A DNA stretch of 57,761 nt, taken from contig CANKBJ010000006.1 of assembly GCA_947479905.1 (NCBI GenBank), forward strand, positions 1 through 57,761, given 5' to 3'. Below the pieces are notes generated by a model. That model had not been told where the DNA came from, ran no database searches, and saw only the letters and a list, made by a program, of their open reading frames with translations. This DNA comes from Bradyrhizobiaceae bacterium. Lineage in GTDB: Bacteria; Pseudomonadota; Alphaproteobacteria; Rhizobiales; Xanthobacteraceae. Below are positions 1 to 7,810 of this stretch, in pieces (the first letter of the stretch is position 1; every line of letters starts with the position of its first letter). The position numbers and the translations under genes were made by a program.

Positions 1-297
1 TCGCTGGTCGAGCCGCTCGGCTATCTCGACGTCTATATGACGACGCTCGGCTATCGCATCGTGCCGACCATTGCGCGCGTGAAGCCCGGCTTCACGCTCA
101 CGCTCAACACCGGCGAGGTCGATGTCGCCTTCGAGGTGCCACTCGCCTTCCTGATGGATCAGGCCAATGTGCAGCGCCATTCGCGCGACTGGCAGGGCAT
201 GACTCGGCACTATTACGCGATTACGTTCGGCGAGCGTTATATCTGGGGCGTGACGGCGGGAATTTTGCGGAATCTGCACGACAGGATTTACACATGA
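1..297 (+). CDS. CoA pyrophosphatase (NUDIX hydrolase), 3' part
   Basis: The gene runs in from the left edge; the last 98 residues are visible and the frame is open from base 1. The segment EPLGYLDVYMTTLGYRIVPT followed by a late GERYIWGVTAGIL motif is the C-terminal half of the NudL/YeaB-type NUDIX hydrolases, which split CoA into 4'-phosphopantetheine and 3',5'-ADP in the cytoplasm. The NUDIX box itself lies upstream of the window, so catalytic residues cannot be checked. The stop overlaps the next start by 4 bp, which suggests one operon with the DUF6111 gene and cca. The call rests on family resemblance of the C-terminal half only. Confidence 0.75.
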   Translation, partial: SLVEPLGYLDVYMTTLGYRIVPTIARVKPGFTLTLNTGEVDVAFEVPLAFLMDQANVQRHSRDWQGMTRHYYAITFGERYIWGVTAGILRNLHDRIYT

Positions 298-557
298 TCC
301 GCCCGTTCCTCACCGAGATATCGCTGTTCGTCGCGCCGTTCGTTTTGTACGCGGTGTTTTTGTGGCTGACCAAGGCCGGTGTGATGGACGCGCAATCCTG
401 GCCGCTGTCGCGCCTCGCCTGGCTGACCATGGCCGCGCTGGCGATGGTGGTCGGCAGCTTTGTGTTCTTCGCGCATTTCTCCGGCTCGAAGCCTGGCTCG
501 GAATACGTGCCGGCGCATCTGGAGAACGGCAAGTTCGTGCCGGGGACGACCAAATGA
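294..557 (+). CDS. DUF6111 family small membrane protein
   Basis: The protein has 87 residues with two predicted membrane helices, about residues 8-26 and 42-62, and a short polar tail ending in ENGKFVPGTTK. It looks like the DUF6111 family, which in Rhizobiales lies between the CoA pyrophosphatase and cca genes. Start and stop both overlap the neighbours in ATGA form (294 and 554), so translation of the three genes is probably coupled. No function is known to me; the context suggests only co-expression with tRNA maturation. Confidence 0.75.
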   Translation: MIRPFLTEISLFVAPFVLYAVFLWLTKAGVMDAQSWPLSRLAWLTMAALAMVVGSFVFFAHFSGSKPGSEYVPAHLENGKFVPGTTK

Positions 558-1810
558 CCATGCCGGGCGCGACCGCGCGCAAGGTCGATATCGCCGCCTG
601 GCCCTTCGCCACGGAGCTATCGCGTCTGCTCGACGTGCTCGACGGCGACGGCGAGGAAACGCGCGTGGTTGGTGGCGCGGTGCGCAATGCGCTCATCGGC
701 ATGCCGATCCATGAGATCGACGTCGCTACCACGGCGGTCCCTGAGGAAGTCGTGCGCCGCGTCAAGGCGGCCGGGTTCAAGGCGGTGCCGACCGGCATCG
801 AGCATGGCACCGTCACCGTCGTCATCGACAAGCATCCGTTCGAGGTGACGACGTTGCGCACCGATGTCGAGACCTATGGCCGTCACGCCATGGTCGCCTT
901 CGGTCGCGACTGGCAGGAAGACGCGGCGCGACGCGACTTCACCATCAACGCTTTGTCGGTGACGCGCGACGGCACGGTTTTCGACTACACCGGCGGGTTG
1001 GACGATCTGGCGGCGCGGCGCGTGCGCTTCATCGGCGATCCGCATAAGCGCATCGCCGAGGATTACCTGCGAATCTTGCGCTTCTTCCGCTTTCACGCCG
1101 CTTACGGGCCGGGCGGTCATCCCGATCCGCAAGGTCTTGCCGCCTGCATCGAAGGCCGCGACGGGCTCGACCAATTGTCGCGCGAGCGCCTGCGCATGGA
1201 GATGATGAAGCTTCTGGTCGCGCCGCATGCGGTGCCGACCTTGATCGTGATGGCCGACGCCGGGCTGGCGCTGCGAATTCTGGGAGGCGTCACCTATCTG
1301 GCTTCGTTTGAAAACATGGCCAAGGTCGAAGCATCTGTCGGCGCCAAAGCCTGTCCGGTGCGACGGCTCGGCGCGCTGGCCGTGTCGGTCGCCGAGGATT
1401 CTGAACGGCTGTGGCAAAGACTGCGGCTGACCAATAACGAGCATGCGCGGCTGGCGTCGATGGCCGAAGGCTGGCGGCGTCTGTCTCCGTCGATCGGCGA
1501 GGCGGGCGCGCGCGCCCTGATCTATCGGCTCGGCCCGGATGCCTTCACCGATCACGCGCTGCTTGGCTGGGCGCGCTCATGGGAGTCGGCCAACGATCCG
1601 TCCTGGATCGCGCTGGCGACCTTGCCGCAGCGCTTCACCGCGCCGGTGTTTCCGTTGAAGGCCGCCGACTTTATCAAGCGTGGCATTGCCAAAGGCCCGG
1701 CGCTAGGCGCGGCGTTGCGCGCGGCGGAAGCGGCATGGGTCGCGCAAGGCTTTCCCGATGTCGCAGATGCGCTCGATAAAATCGCGGACAGTGCCGCGAC
1801 GGGCGGGTAA
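554..1810 (+). CDS. cca: CCA-adding tRNA nucleotidyltransferase
   Basis: This 418-residue class II nucleotidyltransferase adds or repairs the 3' CCA end of tRNAs using CTP and ATP. The head shows RVVGGAVRNALIG (residues 37-49), the metal-binding acidic pair in HEIDVATT (53-60), RRDFTIN (126-132), and the nucleotide-selecting stretch around EDYLRILRFFRF (169-180), followed by the helical body and tail. The ATG at 554 overlaps the previous stop by 4 bp. An upstream in-frame ATG at 362 would run through the DUF6111 gene and is rejected. The first acidic residue of the usual DxD is Glu here (E-I-D), a conservative change. Cca and poly(A) polymerase are hard to separate by sequence; Cca is preferred because no other candidate is in view. 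Confidence 0.88.
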   Translation: MTMPGATARKVDIAAWPFATELSRLLDVLDGDGEETRVVGGAVRNALIGMPIHEIDVATTAVPEEVVRRVKAAGFKAVPTGIEHGTVTVVIDKHPFEVTTLRTDVETYGRHAMVAFGRDWQEDAARRDFTINALSVTRDGTVFDYTGGLDDLAARRVRFIGDPHKRIAEDYLRILRFFRFHAAYGPGGHPDPQGLAACIEGRDGLDQLSRERLRMEMMKLLVAPHAVPTLIVMADAGLALRILGGVTYLASFENMAKVEASVGAKACPVRRLGALAVSVAEDSERLWQRLRLTNNEHARLASMAEGWRRLSPSIGEAGARALIYRLGPDAFTDHALLGWARSWESANDPSWIALATLPQRFTAPVFPLKAADFIKRGIAKGPALGAALRAAEAAWVAQGFPDVADALDKIADSAATGG

Positions 1811-1819
1811 ACATCCGGC

Positions 1820-2578
1820 ATGGACCTTCTCTCGGGCTTTGCCGATATTTCGCTGGCGCAACTGCTGCTGGTCGCAATCGTCGCTTTGATTGCTTCGGTG
1901 ATCGGCGGCGTTTCCGGCTATGGAAATGGCGCGCTGATGCCGCTGATACTGGTGCCGATGATCGGCGCGGCGCCGGTCGTGCCGATCATTGCGATTGCCG
2001 CGCTGTTCAATAATTTCGGCCGCGTTTCGGCGTTCTTCAAATATCTCGACCGGCGGCGCGCGCTCATCGGCGTCGTCGCCTCATTGCCGACCTGCGTGCT
2101 GGGCGCCTGGGGCTATACATTTCTCACTGGCAAAGGCGCGGCCCTGGTGATCGGCTTGATGCTGATCCTGAGCGTGCCGCTGCGCCGCCTCTTGAAGCAC
2201 CATGCGATCCGCGTCGGCGATTGCGGCTTCGCAGTCGGCGCGGCCGGCTATGGCGTCGTCGTCGGCGGCACCGCCGGTTCGGGCGTCATCATGCTGTCGC
2301 TGCTGATGGCGGCGGGGCTGGAAGGCGCGGCGGTGGTCGCCACCGACGCCGCGATCTCGATCGTCGTCAGCGTGACCAAAGTGATGGTGTTCTGCTTTGC
2401 CGGCGCGCTGACCGCGCAGACTATTGCGCTGGCGCTGTTGATAGGCGTCATCGCCTTTCCCGGCGCGTTCCTGGCGCGGCTGTTCGTCGAGCGCATGCCC
2501 GTGCATGTCCACACCGCGATTCTCGACTTCATCGTGCTGCTCGGCGGCGCAATGATGATCGTCGCCGCGTTCAGGTAG
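1820..2578 (+). CDS. TauE/SafE family sulfite/organosulfur exporter
   Basis: This 252-residue, very hydrophobic protein has about seven or eight membrane helices in two internally similar halves. Each half opens with a glycine-rich membrane segment: GGVSGYGNGALMPLILVPM near residue 30 and GAAGYGVVVGGTAGSGVIML near residue 140. That arrangement is typical of TauE/SafE (DUF81) permeases, which export sulfite, sulfoacetate or related anions. The ATG lies 9 nt after the cca stop, so it may be the last gene of that operon. The gene is convergent with hemF. The substrate cannot be read from the sequence. Confidence 0.82.
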   Translation: MDLLSGFADISLAQLLLVAIVALIASVIGGVSGYGNGALMPLILVPMIGAAPVVPIIAIAALFNNFGRVSAFFKYLDRRRALIGVVASLPTCVLGAWGYTFLTGKGAALVIGLMLILSVPLRRLLKHHAIRVGDCGFAVGAAGYGVVVGGTAGSGVIMLSLLMAAGLEGAAVVATDAAISIVVSVTKVMVFCFAGALTAQTIALALLIGVIAFPGAFLARLFVERMPVHVHTAILDFIVLLGGAMMIVAAFR

Positions 2579-2587
2579 CGCCGCCGG

Positions 2588-3463
2588 CTAAGGCCACTTC
2601 ACCACGGGCGGCATCGACGACAGGATCGAGTCGACATTTCCGCCGGTGCGCAGGCCGAAGATCGTGCCTCGGTCGTACAGCAGGTTGAATTCGACATAGC
2701 GGCCGCGGCGCACGAGCTGCTCGTCGCGTTCTGCCTCGGTCCACGGCGTCGTGAAATTCCGCTCGACGATCTTCGGATAGATGTCCCGAAACGCGCGGCC
2801 GACGTCTTGCGTGAACGCGAATGTCTTGTCCCAGTCGCTCTCGAGATAGTCGTAGAAGATGCCGCCGATGCCGCGCGGCTCGTTGCGGTGCTTGAGGTGG
2901 AAATAGTCGTCGCACCACGTCTTGAACCTGCCGTAGTCAGCGATGTCCTTGTGCGCGTCGCATGGCGCCTGCATCGCCGCATGGAAGCCTAAAGTATCGG
3001 GGTCGGTTTGCGTGCGTCTGTTGTCGAGCACCGGCGTGAGGTCGGCGCCGCCGCCGAACCAGGCCTTCGAGGTGACGACGAAGCGCGTGTTCATATGCAC
3101 TGCCGGGACGTGCGGATTGTGCGGATGTGCAATCAGTGAAATGCCCGACGCCCAGAAATTCGGATTGTCGGCTGCGCCGGGAATTTCGTTGCGGAATTCC
3201 GGCGCGAACTCGCCATGCACGGTCGAGCAATGCACGCCGACCTTTTCGAATACGCGCCCATGCATGATCGACATCACGCCGCCGCCGCCGGCGGCGCGTT
3301 GCCACGGCGTGCGCACGAAGCGGCCCGCGGGCCGGTCCGCCAACGGCGCGGAAGCGGGCAGGGCGTCCTCGATGGCCTCCAGACTCGCGCAGATATCGTC
3401 GCGCAAGGCCTCGAACCATGTCCGGGCGCGCTCTTTACGGGTATCGAGATTGGCTGCGGTCAC
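2588..3463 (-). CDS. hemF: oxygen-dependent coproporphyrinogen III oxidase
   Basis: HemF carries out the O2-dependent oxidative decarboxylation of coproporphyrinogen III to protoporphyrinogen IX in haem synthesis. The 291-residue product has the family signatures: [20 protein letters not shown] (123-142), the block [20 protein letters not shown] (183-202) running into FYDYLESD, and [13 protein letters not shown] near the C terminus. Translation starts at a GTG (3463) behind a GGAAGAA ribosome site. It stands alone on the minus strand, 32 bp upstream of which ends brnA. Haem supply fits a window holding petABC and cydAB, but no shared regulation is visible. Confidence 0.95.
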   Translation of the reverse strand: MTAANLDTRKERARTWFEALRDDICASLEAIEDALPASAPLADRPAGRFVRTPWQRAAGGGGVMSIMHGRVFEKVGVHCSTVHGEFAPEFRNEIPGAADNPNFWASGISLIAHPHNPHVPAVHMNTRFVVTSKAWFGGGADLTPVLDNRRTQTDPDTLGFHAAMQAPCDAHKDIADYGRFKTWCDDYFHLKHRNEPRGIGGIFYDYLESDWDKTFAFTQDVGRAFRDIYPKIVERNFTTPWTEAERDEQLVRRGRYVEFNLLYDRGTIFGLRTGGNVDSILSSMPPVVKWP

Positions 3464-3495
3464 GGCGTTTCTTCCAGGTCAGGTTGGCCGCCCGC

Positions 3496-3762
3496 TTACT
3501 CGCTATCAAGCTTTTCCGCCAGCCACACTTTGATAAGCGACTGATAGGGCACGTCACGCTTGTTGGCGGCAATCTTGATGCGGTCAAGCGTACCCAGCGG
3601 CAATCTCAGCGAGATCGAAGTCGTTGAAAGCTTGAGATTGGGGAAGCGCACGCGCTTGGCCTTGCTCCAATCGAGATAGTCGGTGGAGTCGTGCGTTTCC
3701 CAAAACTTTCGTTCCGCCGCTTCGTCCTTGAATTTGGGAATCGGCTTAAGCTTCTTGCTCAT
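3496..3762 (-). CDS. brnA: BrnA family antitoxin
   Basis: The protein has 88 residues. The N-terminal half carries FKDEAAERKFWETHDSTDYLDWSKA, read in two parts as FKDEAAERKFWE and THDSTDYLDWSKA. The C-terminal half is a ribbon-helix-helix segment, LSTTSISLRLPLGTLDRIKI and following residues. That layout is characteristic of BrnA (CopG-type) antitoxins, which neutralise BrnT and, as dimers, bind the operon operator. It overlaps brnT by 17 bp in the toxin-first order normal for BrnTA. The C-terminal YQSLIKVWLAEKL resembles the usual dimerising helix. Confidence 0.85.
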   Translation of the reverse strand: MSKKLKPIPKFKDEAAERKFWETHDSTDYLDWSKAKRVRFPNLKLSTTSISLRLPLGTLDRIKIAANKRDVPYQSLIKVWLAEKLDSE

Positions 3763-4045
3763 AGATGGCTCGCTCCTTCCGGTTCATATCGCGCGCGGAA
3801 ATCACCCGAATTTTTCTGCCGCCGCCGCGCAATGTAAAACTGACGTGCAGTCTGCGTCTTTCGATGGTCTCGCCGAGCGCCTGAAAACGCACTTCCGCCT
3901 GGCTGTGTTTGATGTCGTCGGCCAGCAGCGGCTCTCCCGCAAAGACCTGCTCGGCCTCGGCCTGCGCCACCTCGTGCTTGTCGAGGTTCTTGACGCTGTT
4001 GCCATCGTCCCAGTCGAAGCCGTCAATGATGCTGAGGTCGAGCAC
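3746..4045 (-). CDS. brnT: BrnT family ribonuclease toxin
   Basis: BrnT toxins are small RNases with a RelE-like fold that stop translation when free of BrnA. This one has 99 residues: GFDWDDGNSVKNLDKHEVAQ near the start, the FAGEPLL region, RFQALGETIERRRLHVSFTL in the centre, and IRVISARDMNRKERAIYE at the end, all typical of the family. The start chosen is the GTG at 4045. It lies only three bases from a perfect inverted repeat containing TATAAT, so the message may be nearly leaderless. No internal ATG fits. A few extra N-terminal residues precede the usual FDWDD start. Confidence 0.85.
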   Translation of the reverse strand: MLDLSIIDGFDWDDGNSVKNLDKHEVAQAEAEQVFAGEPLLADDIKHSQAEVRFQALGETIERRRLHVSFTLRGGGRKIRVISARDMNRKERAIYEQEA

Positions 4046-4048
4046 TTC

Positions 4049-4069
4049 TGTATATTATAACAATATACA
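4049..4069 (-). promoter_or_regulatory. brnTA operator/promoter (inverted repeat)
   Basis: There is a perfect 8-bp inverted repeat, TGTATATT-N5-AATATACA. Read on the minus strand it contains the hexamer TATAAT at 4059-4054. The brnT GTG begins 8 nt after that hexamer. An operator that covers the -10 element is what BrnA autorepression would need; binding is inferred, not seen. No strong -35 at ideal spacing is evident (TTGAAC lies 14 nt upstream). Confidence 0.6.
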
Positions 4070-4084
4070 AGCCGTTCAAGGCCG

Positions 4085-4546
4085 TCACTCCGGAACCTGC
4101 CCCGTCTGCCGCAGCGCCTCGCCCATCACCATGGCGGCCGACACAGCAATATTGAGCGAGCGCAGCCCTGCGGCCACAGGGATGCGCAGGCGGACCTCGG
4201 CGGCGTCGTGAACGGCCTGCGGCACGCCGGCGCTCTCGCGGCCGAACAGGACGATCTGGTCGTCCCGATAGGCATGGTCGAGATAATTCTGCGCTCCGGC
4301 GGTGGTCATCAGCACCAGTTTGAGTCGTTCCTGACGGCGCCAGTCTTCAAAACTGGCAAAGTCGGCGTGACGCATAATGGTCACCCGGTCGAGGTAGTCC
4401 ATTCCGGCCCGGCGGAAGGCCCGGTCGGTGACCGGAAAACCGGCCGGCTCGATGATGTGGGCCTCCACCCCCAGGCAGGCGCAAGTCCTCAGAATCGTTC
4501 CAGTATTCTGGGGGATATCGGGCTCATAGAGGGCAATCCGCATCAT
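4085..4546 (-). CDS. trmL: tRNA (cytidine/uridine-34 2'-O)-methyltransferase
   Basis: TrmL is a SPOUT-class enzyme that methylates the wobble ribose of leucine tRNAs with S-adenosylmethionine. The 153-residue product is the normal length for the minimal, knotted single-domain form. Motifs visible are EPDIPQNTGTILRTCACLG (8-26), LFGRESAGVP (100-109) and RIPVAAGLRSLNIAVSAAMV (121-140); the last two form the SAM-binding knot. Two ATG codons are adjacent (4546 and 4543), and either could start. It ends 39 bp before brnT and is divergent from petABC. Confidence 0.93.
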   Translation of the reverse strand: MMRIALYEPDIPQNTGTILRTCACLGVEAHIIEPAGFPVTDRAFRRAGMDYLDRVTIMRHADFASFEDWRRQERLKLVLMTTAGAQNYLDHAYRDDQIVLFGRESAGVPQAVHDAAEVRLRIPVAAGLRSLNIAVSAAMVMGEALRQTGQVPE

Positions 4547-4796
4547 CTCGACCTAAATGGAATTGCTACAGGAGGGGGGCTAAACCGCTCTAGACGAATG
4601 ATTTATGCACTGGGTGGCGTGCAGCGCGATATCCGGCTTGCGCTCGCACCGCAAGGGTGCCAATAGAACCCACCGAAAACGCAATCCTGCCTTCTTTAAG
4701 GGTTGCCGTGTCCGGTCCGCCCCGCGCCGTGGGATAATATCCTCGGTTCCAGCCGTGGGCGGTCGATCTAAGCCAGCCGGGGGAGAGGATTCAGAC

Positions 4797-5324
4797 GTGA
4801 CGACCGTGTCTTCTGCGGAGCACACGCGCCGCGATTTCCTTTACATCGCCACCGGCGCCGTCGCCGCTGTCGGTGGCGCCGCCGTTGCGGTGCCGCTGAT
4901 CGCCCAAATGAACCCGGATGCCTCGACCATTGCCGCCGGCGCGCCGATCGACGTCGATCTGGCCCCGATTGCGGAAGGTCAAATCATCAAGGTGTTCTGG
5001 CGCTCCAAGCCCATCTTTATCTCGCATCGCTCCAAGAAGGAGATCGATGCGGCCAAGAACGTCCAGCTCTCGACGCTGCCGGACCCGGAGCCAGACTCGG
5101 CCCGCGTCAAGGCCGGCCACGAACAGTGGCTCGTCGTCGTCGGCATCTGCACCCATCTCGGCTGTATTCCGCTCGCCAAGCAGGGCGAATACGAGGGCTG
5201 GTTCTGCCCGTGTCACGGCTCGGCCTACGACACCGCCGGCCGTATCCGCAAAGGCCCAGCGCCGAAGAATCTGCTCCTGCCGCCGTACAAATTCGTCTCC
5301 GATACCAAGGTTCAGATCGGCTGA
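4797..5324 (+). CDS. petA: ubiquinol-cytochrome c reductase Rieske iron-sulfur subunit
   Basis: This is the Rieske subunit of the bc1 complex, 175 residues. The N terminus has a twin-arginine motif TRRDFLY (10-16) followed by one membrane anchor (about 17-37), so the folded domain is delivered to the periplasmic face by Tat. The [2Fe-2S] ligands are in CTHLGC (118-123) and CPCHGS (137-142). The start is a GTG at 4797 with a GGGGAGAGGA ribosome site 7 bp before it; the frame stays open further upstream but without a ribosome site. It is the first gene of petABC, with 29 bp to petB. Confidence 0.95.
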   Translation: MTTVSSAEHTRRDFLYIATGAVAAVGGAAVAVPLIAQMNPDASTIAAGAPIDVDLAPIAEGQIIKVFWRSKPIFISHRSKKEIDAAKNVQLSTLPDPEPDSARVKAGHEQWLVVVGICTHLGCIPLAKQGEYEGWFCPCHGSAYDTAGRIRKGPAPKNLLLPPYKFVSDTKVQIG

Positions 5325-5353
5325 CCGAAAAACGTCGCATTCAAGGTACGACC

Positions 5354-6580
5354 ATGCACGGAAACTCGACCTACCAGCCGCAAAGCAAAATTGGGCAGTG
5401 GTTTGAAAAGCGGCTGCCGATCGGCGGTCTCATTCATTCGTCCTTCGTCGCTTACCCGACGCCCCGTAATCTCAATTACTGGTGGACCTTCGGCGGCATC
5501 CTCTCCTTCATGCTGGGCGTCCAGATCATCACCGGCATCGTGCTGGCGATGCATTACACGCCGCATGTCGATCTCGCCTTCAAGTCGGTCGAGACCATCA
5601 TGCGCGACGTCAATTACGGCTGGCTGCTGCGCTATCTGCACTCGAACGGCGCGTCGATGTTCTTCATCGCCGTCTACATCCACATCTACCGCGGCATGTA
5701 TTACGGCTCCTACAAGGAGCCGCGCGAGGTGCTCTGGATCCTTGGCGTCATCATCTACCTCTTGATGATGGCGACCGGCTTCCTCGGTTACACGTTGCCG
5801 TGGGGCCAGATGAGCTTCTGGGGCGCCACCGTCATCACCAACTTCTTCTCGGCCATTCCCGGCGTCGGCGAAACCGTCGTCACTTGGCTATGGGGCGGCT
5901 TCGCCGTCGGCAACCCGACGCTCAACCGCTTCTACTCGCTGCACTACCTGCTGCCCTTCGTCATCGCCGGCGTCGTGATCCTGCACGTCTGGGCGCTGCA
6001 TGTGTCGGGCCAGAACAACCCGACCGGCATCGAGCCGAAGTCGGACAGGGACACTGTGCCGTTCACGCCCTACGCAACGTCGAAAGACGGCTTCGCGATG
6101 GTCGCGTTCTGCATCCTGTTCGCCTGGTTCGTGTTCTATCTGCCGAACTATCTCGGCCACGCCGACAATTTTATCGTTGCCAACCCGGCCGTGACGCCGG
6201 CGCATATCGTGCCGGAGTGGTACTACTTGCCTTTCTACGCGATCCTGCGCGCCGTCCCCGACAAATTGCTCGGCGTGCTTGCGATGTTTGGCTCGATCGC
6301 CATCCTGGCGTTCCTGCCATGGCTCGACACCTCGAAGGTCAAGTCGGCGCGCTATCGCCCGCTGTACAAGCAGTTCTTCTGGCTGTTCTTCGCGGTCTGC
6401 ATCGGCCTCGGCTGGCTAGGGGCCAAGCCCGCGGAAGGCATCTACGTCGTGCTGTCGCGCATCCTGACCATTTACTACTTCGCGCACTTCATCGTCGTCT
6501 TGCCGCTGCTCGGCATATTCGAGAAGACCAGGCCTTTGCCGAATTCGATTTCGGAATCGGTTTTGGGCTCGAAAGCGTGA
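5354..6580 (+). CDS. petB: ubiquinol-cytochrome c reductase cytochrome b subunit
   Basis: This is the membrane cytochrome b of the bc1 complex, which holds both b haems and the two quinone sites. It has 408 residues and about eight helices. The haem ligand pairs are His96/His110 (in LRYLH and VYIHIYRG) and His197/His211 (in YSLH and VILH). The Qo-site motif PEWY is at 287-290. The chosen ATG (5354) starts [20 protein letters not shown], the normal N terminus. It ends 14 bp before petC and is not fused to it, unlike the fbcH gene described in Bradyrhizobium japonicum. Confidence 0.96.
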   Translation: MHGNSTYQPQSKIGQWFEKRLPIGGLIHSSFVAYPTPRNLNYWWTFGGILSFMLGVQIITGIVLAMHYTPHVDLAFKSVETIMRDVNYGWLLRYLHSNGASMFFIAVYIHIYRGMYYGSYKEPREVLWILGVIIYLLMMATGFLGYTLPWGQMSFWGATVITNFFSAIPGVGETVVTWLWGGFAVGNPTLNRFYSLHYLLPFVIAGVVILHVWALHVSGQNNPTGIEPKSDRDTVPFTPYATSKDGFAMVAFCILFAWFVFYLPNYLGHADNFIVANPAVTPAHIVPEWYYLPFYAILRAVPDKLLGVLAMFGSIAILAFLPWLDTSKVKSARYRPLYKQFFWLFFAVCIGLGWLGAKPAEGIYVVLSRILTIYYFAHFIVVLPLLGIFEKTRPLPNSISESVLGSKA

Positions 6581-6594
6581 GCGGGAGAAAATTC

Positions 6595-7422
6595 ATGACG
6601 ACGCAACGTATCCTCATCGCTCTCACGCTGGCCGCCTCGCTCGGCGCCGCCGGTGCCGCCCGGGCGGCGGAGGGCACGCCGGTGCCGCCGGCTCAAAAGT
6701 GGTCGTTCGCCGGTCCGTTCGGCAAGTTCGATCAGGGCCAGTTGCAGCGCGGCTTCAAGATCTACAAGGAAGTCTGCGCTTCCTGCCATTCAATGAGCCT
6801 GGTCTCGTTCCGCAATCTCGCGGAAGCCGGCGGCCCGGGCTTCTCCGAGGCGCAGGCGGCGGCTGTCGCGGCCGAGTACAAGATCAAGGATCTCGACGAC
6901 AAGGGCGAAGCGATCGAGCGCAATGGCCGTCCGGCCGACGCCTTCCCGGCGCCTTTCGCCAATGACCGCGCCGCCGCGGCCGCCAATGGCGGCGTGGCGC
7001 CGCCGGACTTTTCGACGCTGGCCAAAGCCCGCACCTATGAGCGCGGCTTTCCGTGGTTTGTGATCGACATCTTCACGCAGTACCAGGAGCAGGGCCCGGA
7101 TTACATCTCCGCCCTGCTGCAAGGCTACAAGGAGCCGCCCAAGGACTTCGTCTTGCCGGCGGGCGGCAACTACAACGAATATTTCCCCGGCCATGTTATC
7201 GCCATGCCGCCGCCGTTGAGCGACGGACAGGTGACCTATGACGACGGCGCGCCGCAGATGCTCGCGCAATACGCCAAGGACGTGACGGCGTTCATGATGT
7301 GGGCGGCAGAACCGCATCTGGTCGCGCGCAAGCGCCTCGGCTTCCAGGTCATGATCTTCCTGATCGTGTTGTCGGGTCTGCTGTACTTCACCAAAAAGAA
7401 GGTGTGGTCGGCGGTGCATTAA
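6595..7422 (+). CDS. petC: ubiquinol-cytochrome c reductase cytochrome c1 subunit
   Basis: Cytochrome c1 passes electrons from the Rieske centre to soluble or membrane cytochrome c. The 275-residue precursor has a Sec signal peptide ending at about residue 25 (ALTLAASLGAAGAARAA). The haem c attachment site is CASCH (61-65), the probable axial Met is M204 in HVIAMPPPLSDG, and a C-terminal membrane anchor lies at about 250-266. The ATG at 6595 follows GGGAGAAA. Its reading frame is also open back to about 5480 through petB, but that stretch is only an out-of-frame read of petB. An intrinsic terminator follows 27 bp after the stop. Confidence 0.95.
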   Translation: MTTQRILIALTLAASLGAAGAARAAEGTPVPPAQKWSFAGPFGKFDQGQLQRGFKIYKEVCASCHSMSLVSFRNLAEAGGPGFSEAQAAAVAAEYKIKDLDDKGEAIERNGRPADAFPAPFANDRAAAAANGGVAPPDFSTLAKARTYERGFPWFVIDIFTQYQEQGPDYISALLQGYKEPPKDFVLPAGGNYNEYFPGHVIAMPPPLSDGQVTYDDGAPQMLAQYAKDVTAFMMWAAEPHLVARKRLGFQVMIFLIVLSGLLYFTKKKVWSAVH

Positions 7423-7448
7423 GCGACGTTTGCATCACGCTAAACGCG

Positions 7449-7472
7449 AAGGGCCCCGTGATGGGGCCCTTT
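7449..7472 (+). terminator. intrinsic terminator of petABC
   Basis: Perfect 9-bp arms AAGGGCCCC / GGGGCCCTT enclose a GTGAT loop, ending in a short T run. The hairpin lies just after petC and just before the stop of the convergent toxin gene, so it may serve both strands. Confidence 0.7.
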
Positions 7473-7477
7473 GTCGT

Positions 7478-7810
7478 TTAGAACATAATCATACGCGCGG
7501 CGGCGATGGCGTTGTTGCGATCCGGTTCGGCAAGCGCGCCTAACTGCTTCAGGATATTCTCATTCGGCAGCGTGAATATCTTCCAGCGTATGACACACGG
7601 TCGCGACAATCCGGCGCTGCTCAAGTCGTCGATGATGACGTCTTGTGCCCATCTTGAACGCGCCGCCGTCGTAATCATAGCGCAGACGGAATGACGGTTT
7701 CTTTCGTTGAATGTTCGATTCGAAAGGACAACCGAGGGGCGGCGTTTCTGTGCAGCCATGTCAACGAATGGGAACGGCACCATAACGATGGCGCCGAGGT
7801 CACAGATCAC
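7478..7810 (-). CDS. MazF/PemK-like type II toxin
   Basis: The 110-residue product begins GAIVMVPFPFVDMAAQKRRP and continues with SVVLSNRTFNE, the first strand and loop of the MazF/PemK/CcdB fold. The C-terminal half (VIRWKIFTLPNENILKQLGAL) also fits PemK-like toxins, which are mRNA interferases. It overlaps the upstream gene by 11 bp, so the order is partner first, toxin second, as in most mazEF-like modules. The RNA target cannot be inferred. The gene lies directly behind the petABC terminator on the opposite strand. Confidence 0.82.
   Translation of the reverse strand: MICDLGAIVMVPFPFVDMAAQKRRPSVVLSNRTFNERNRHSVCAMITTAARSRWAQDVIIDDLSSAGLSRPCVIRWKIFTLPNENILKQLGALAEPDRNNAIAAARMIMF

Noticed and set aside
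617-1555. 312-codon minus-strand frame over cca
   Set aside because: Antisense shadow of a conserved gene, with no family features and an Arg/Ala-rich composition.
4605-4796. Long N-terminal extension of PetA
   Set aside because: The Tat motif and ribosome site place the start at the GTG at 4797; upstream residues have no Rieske homology.
5482-6594. A continuous frame through petB into petC suggesting a b-c1 fusion
   Set aside because: In this part the frame reads petB out of phase and gives an Arg/His-rich product without cytochrome b motifs. petC has its own ribosome site, ATG and signal peptide.
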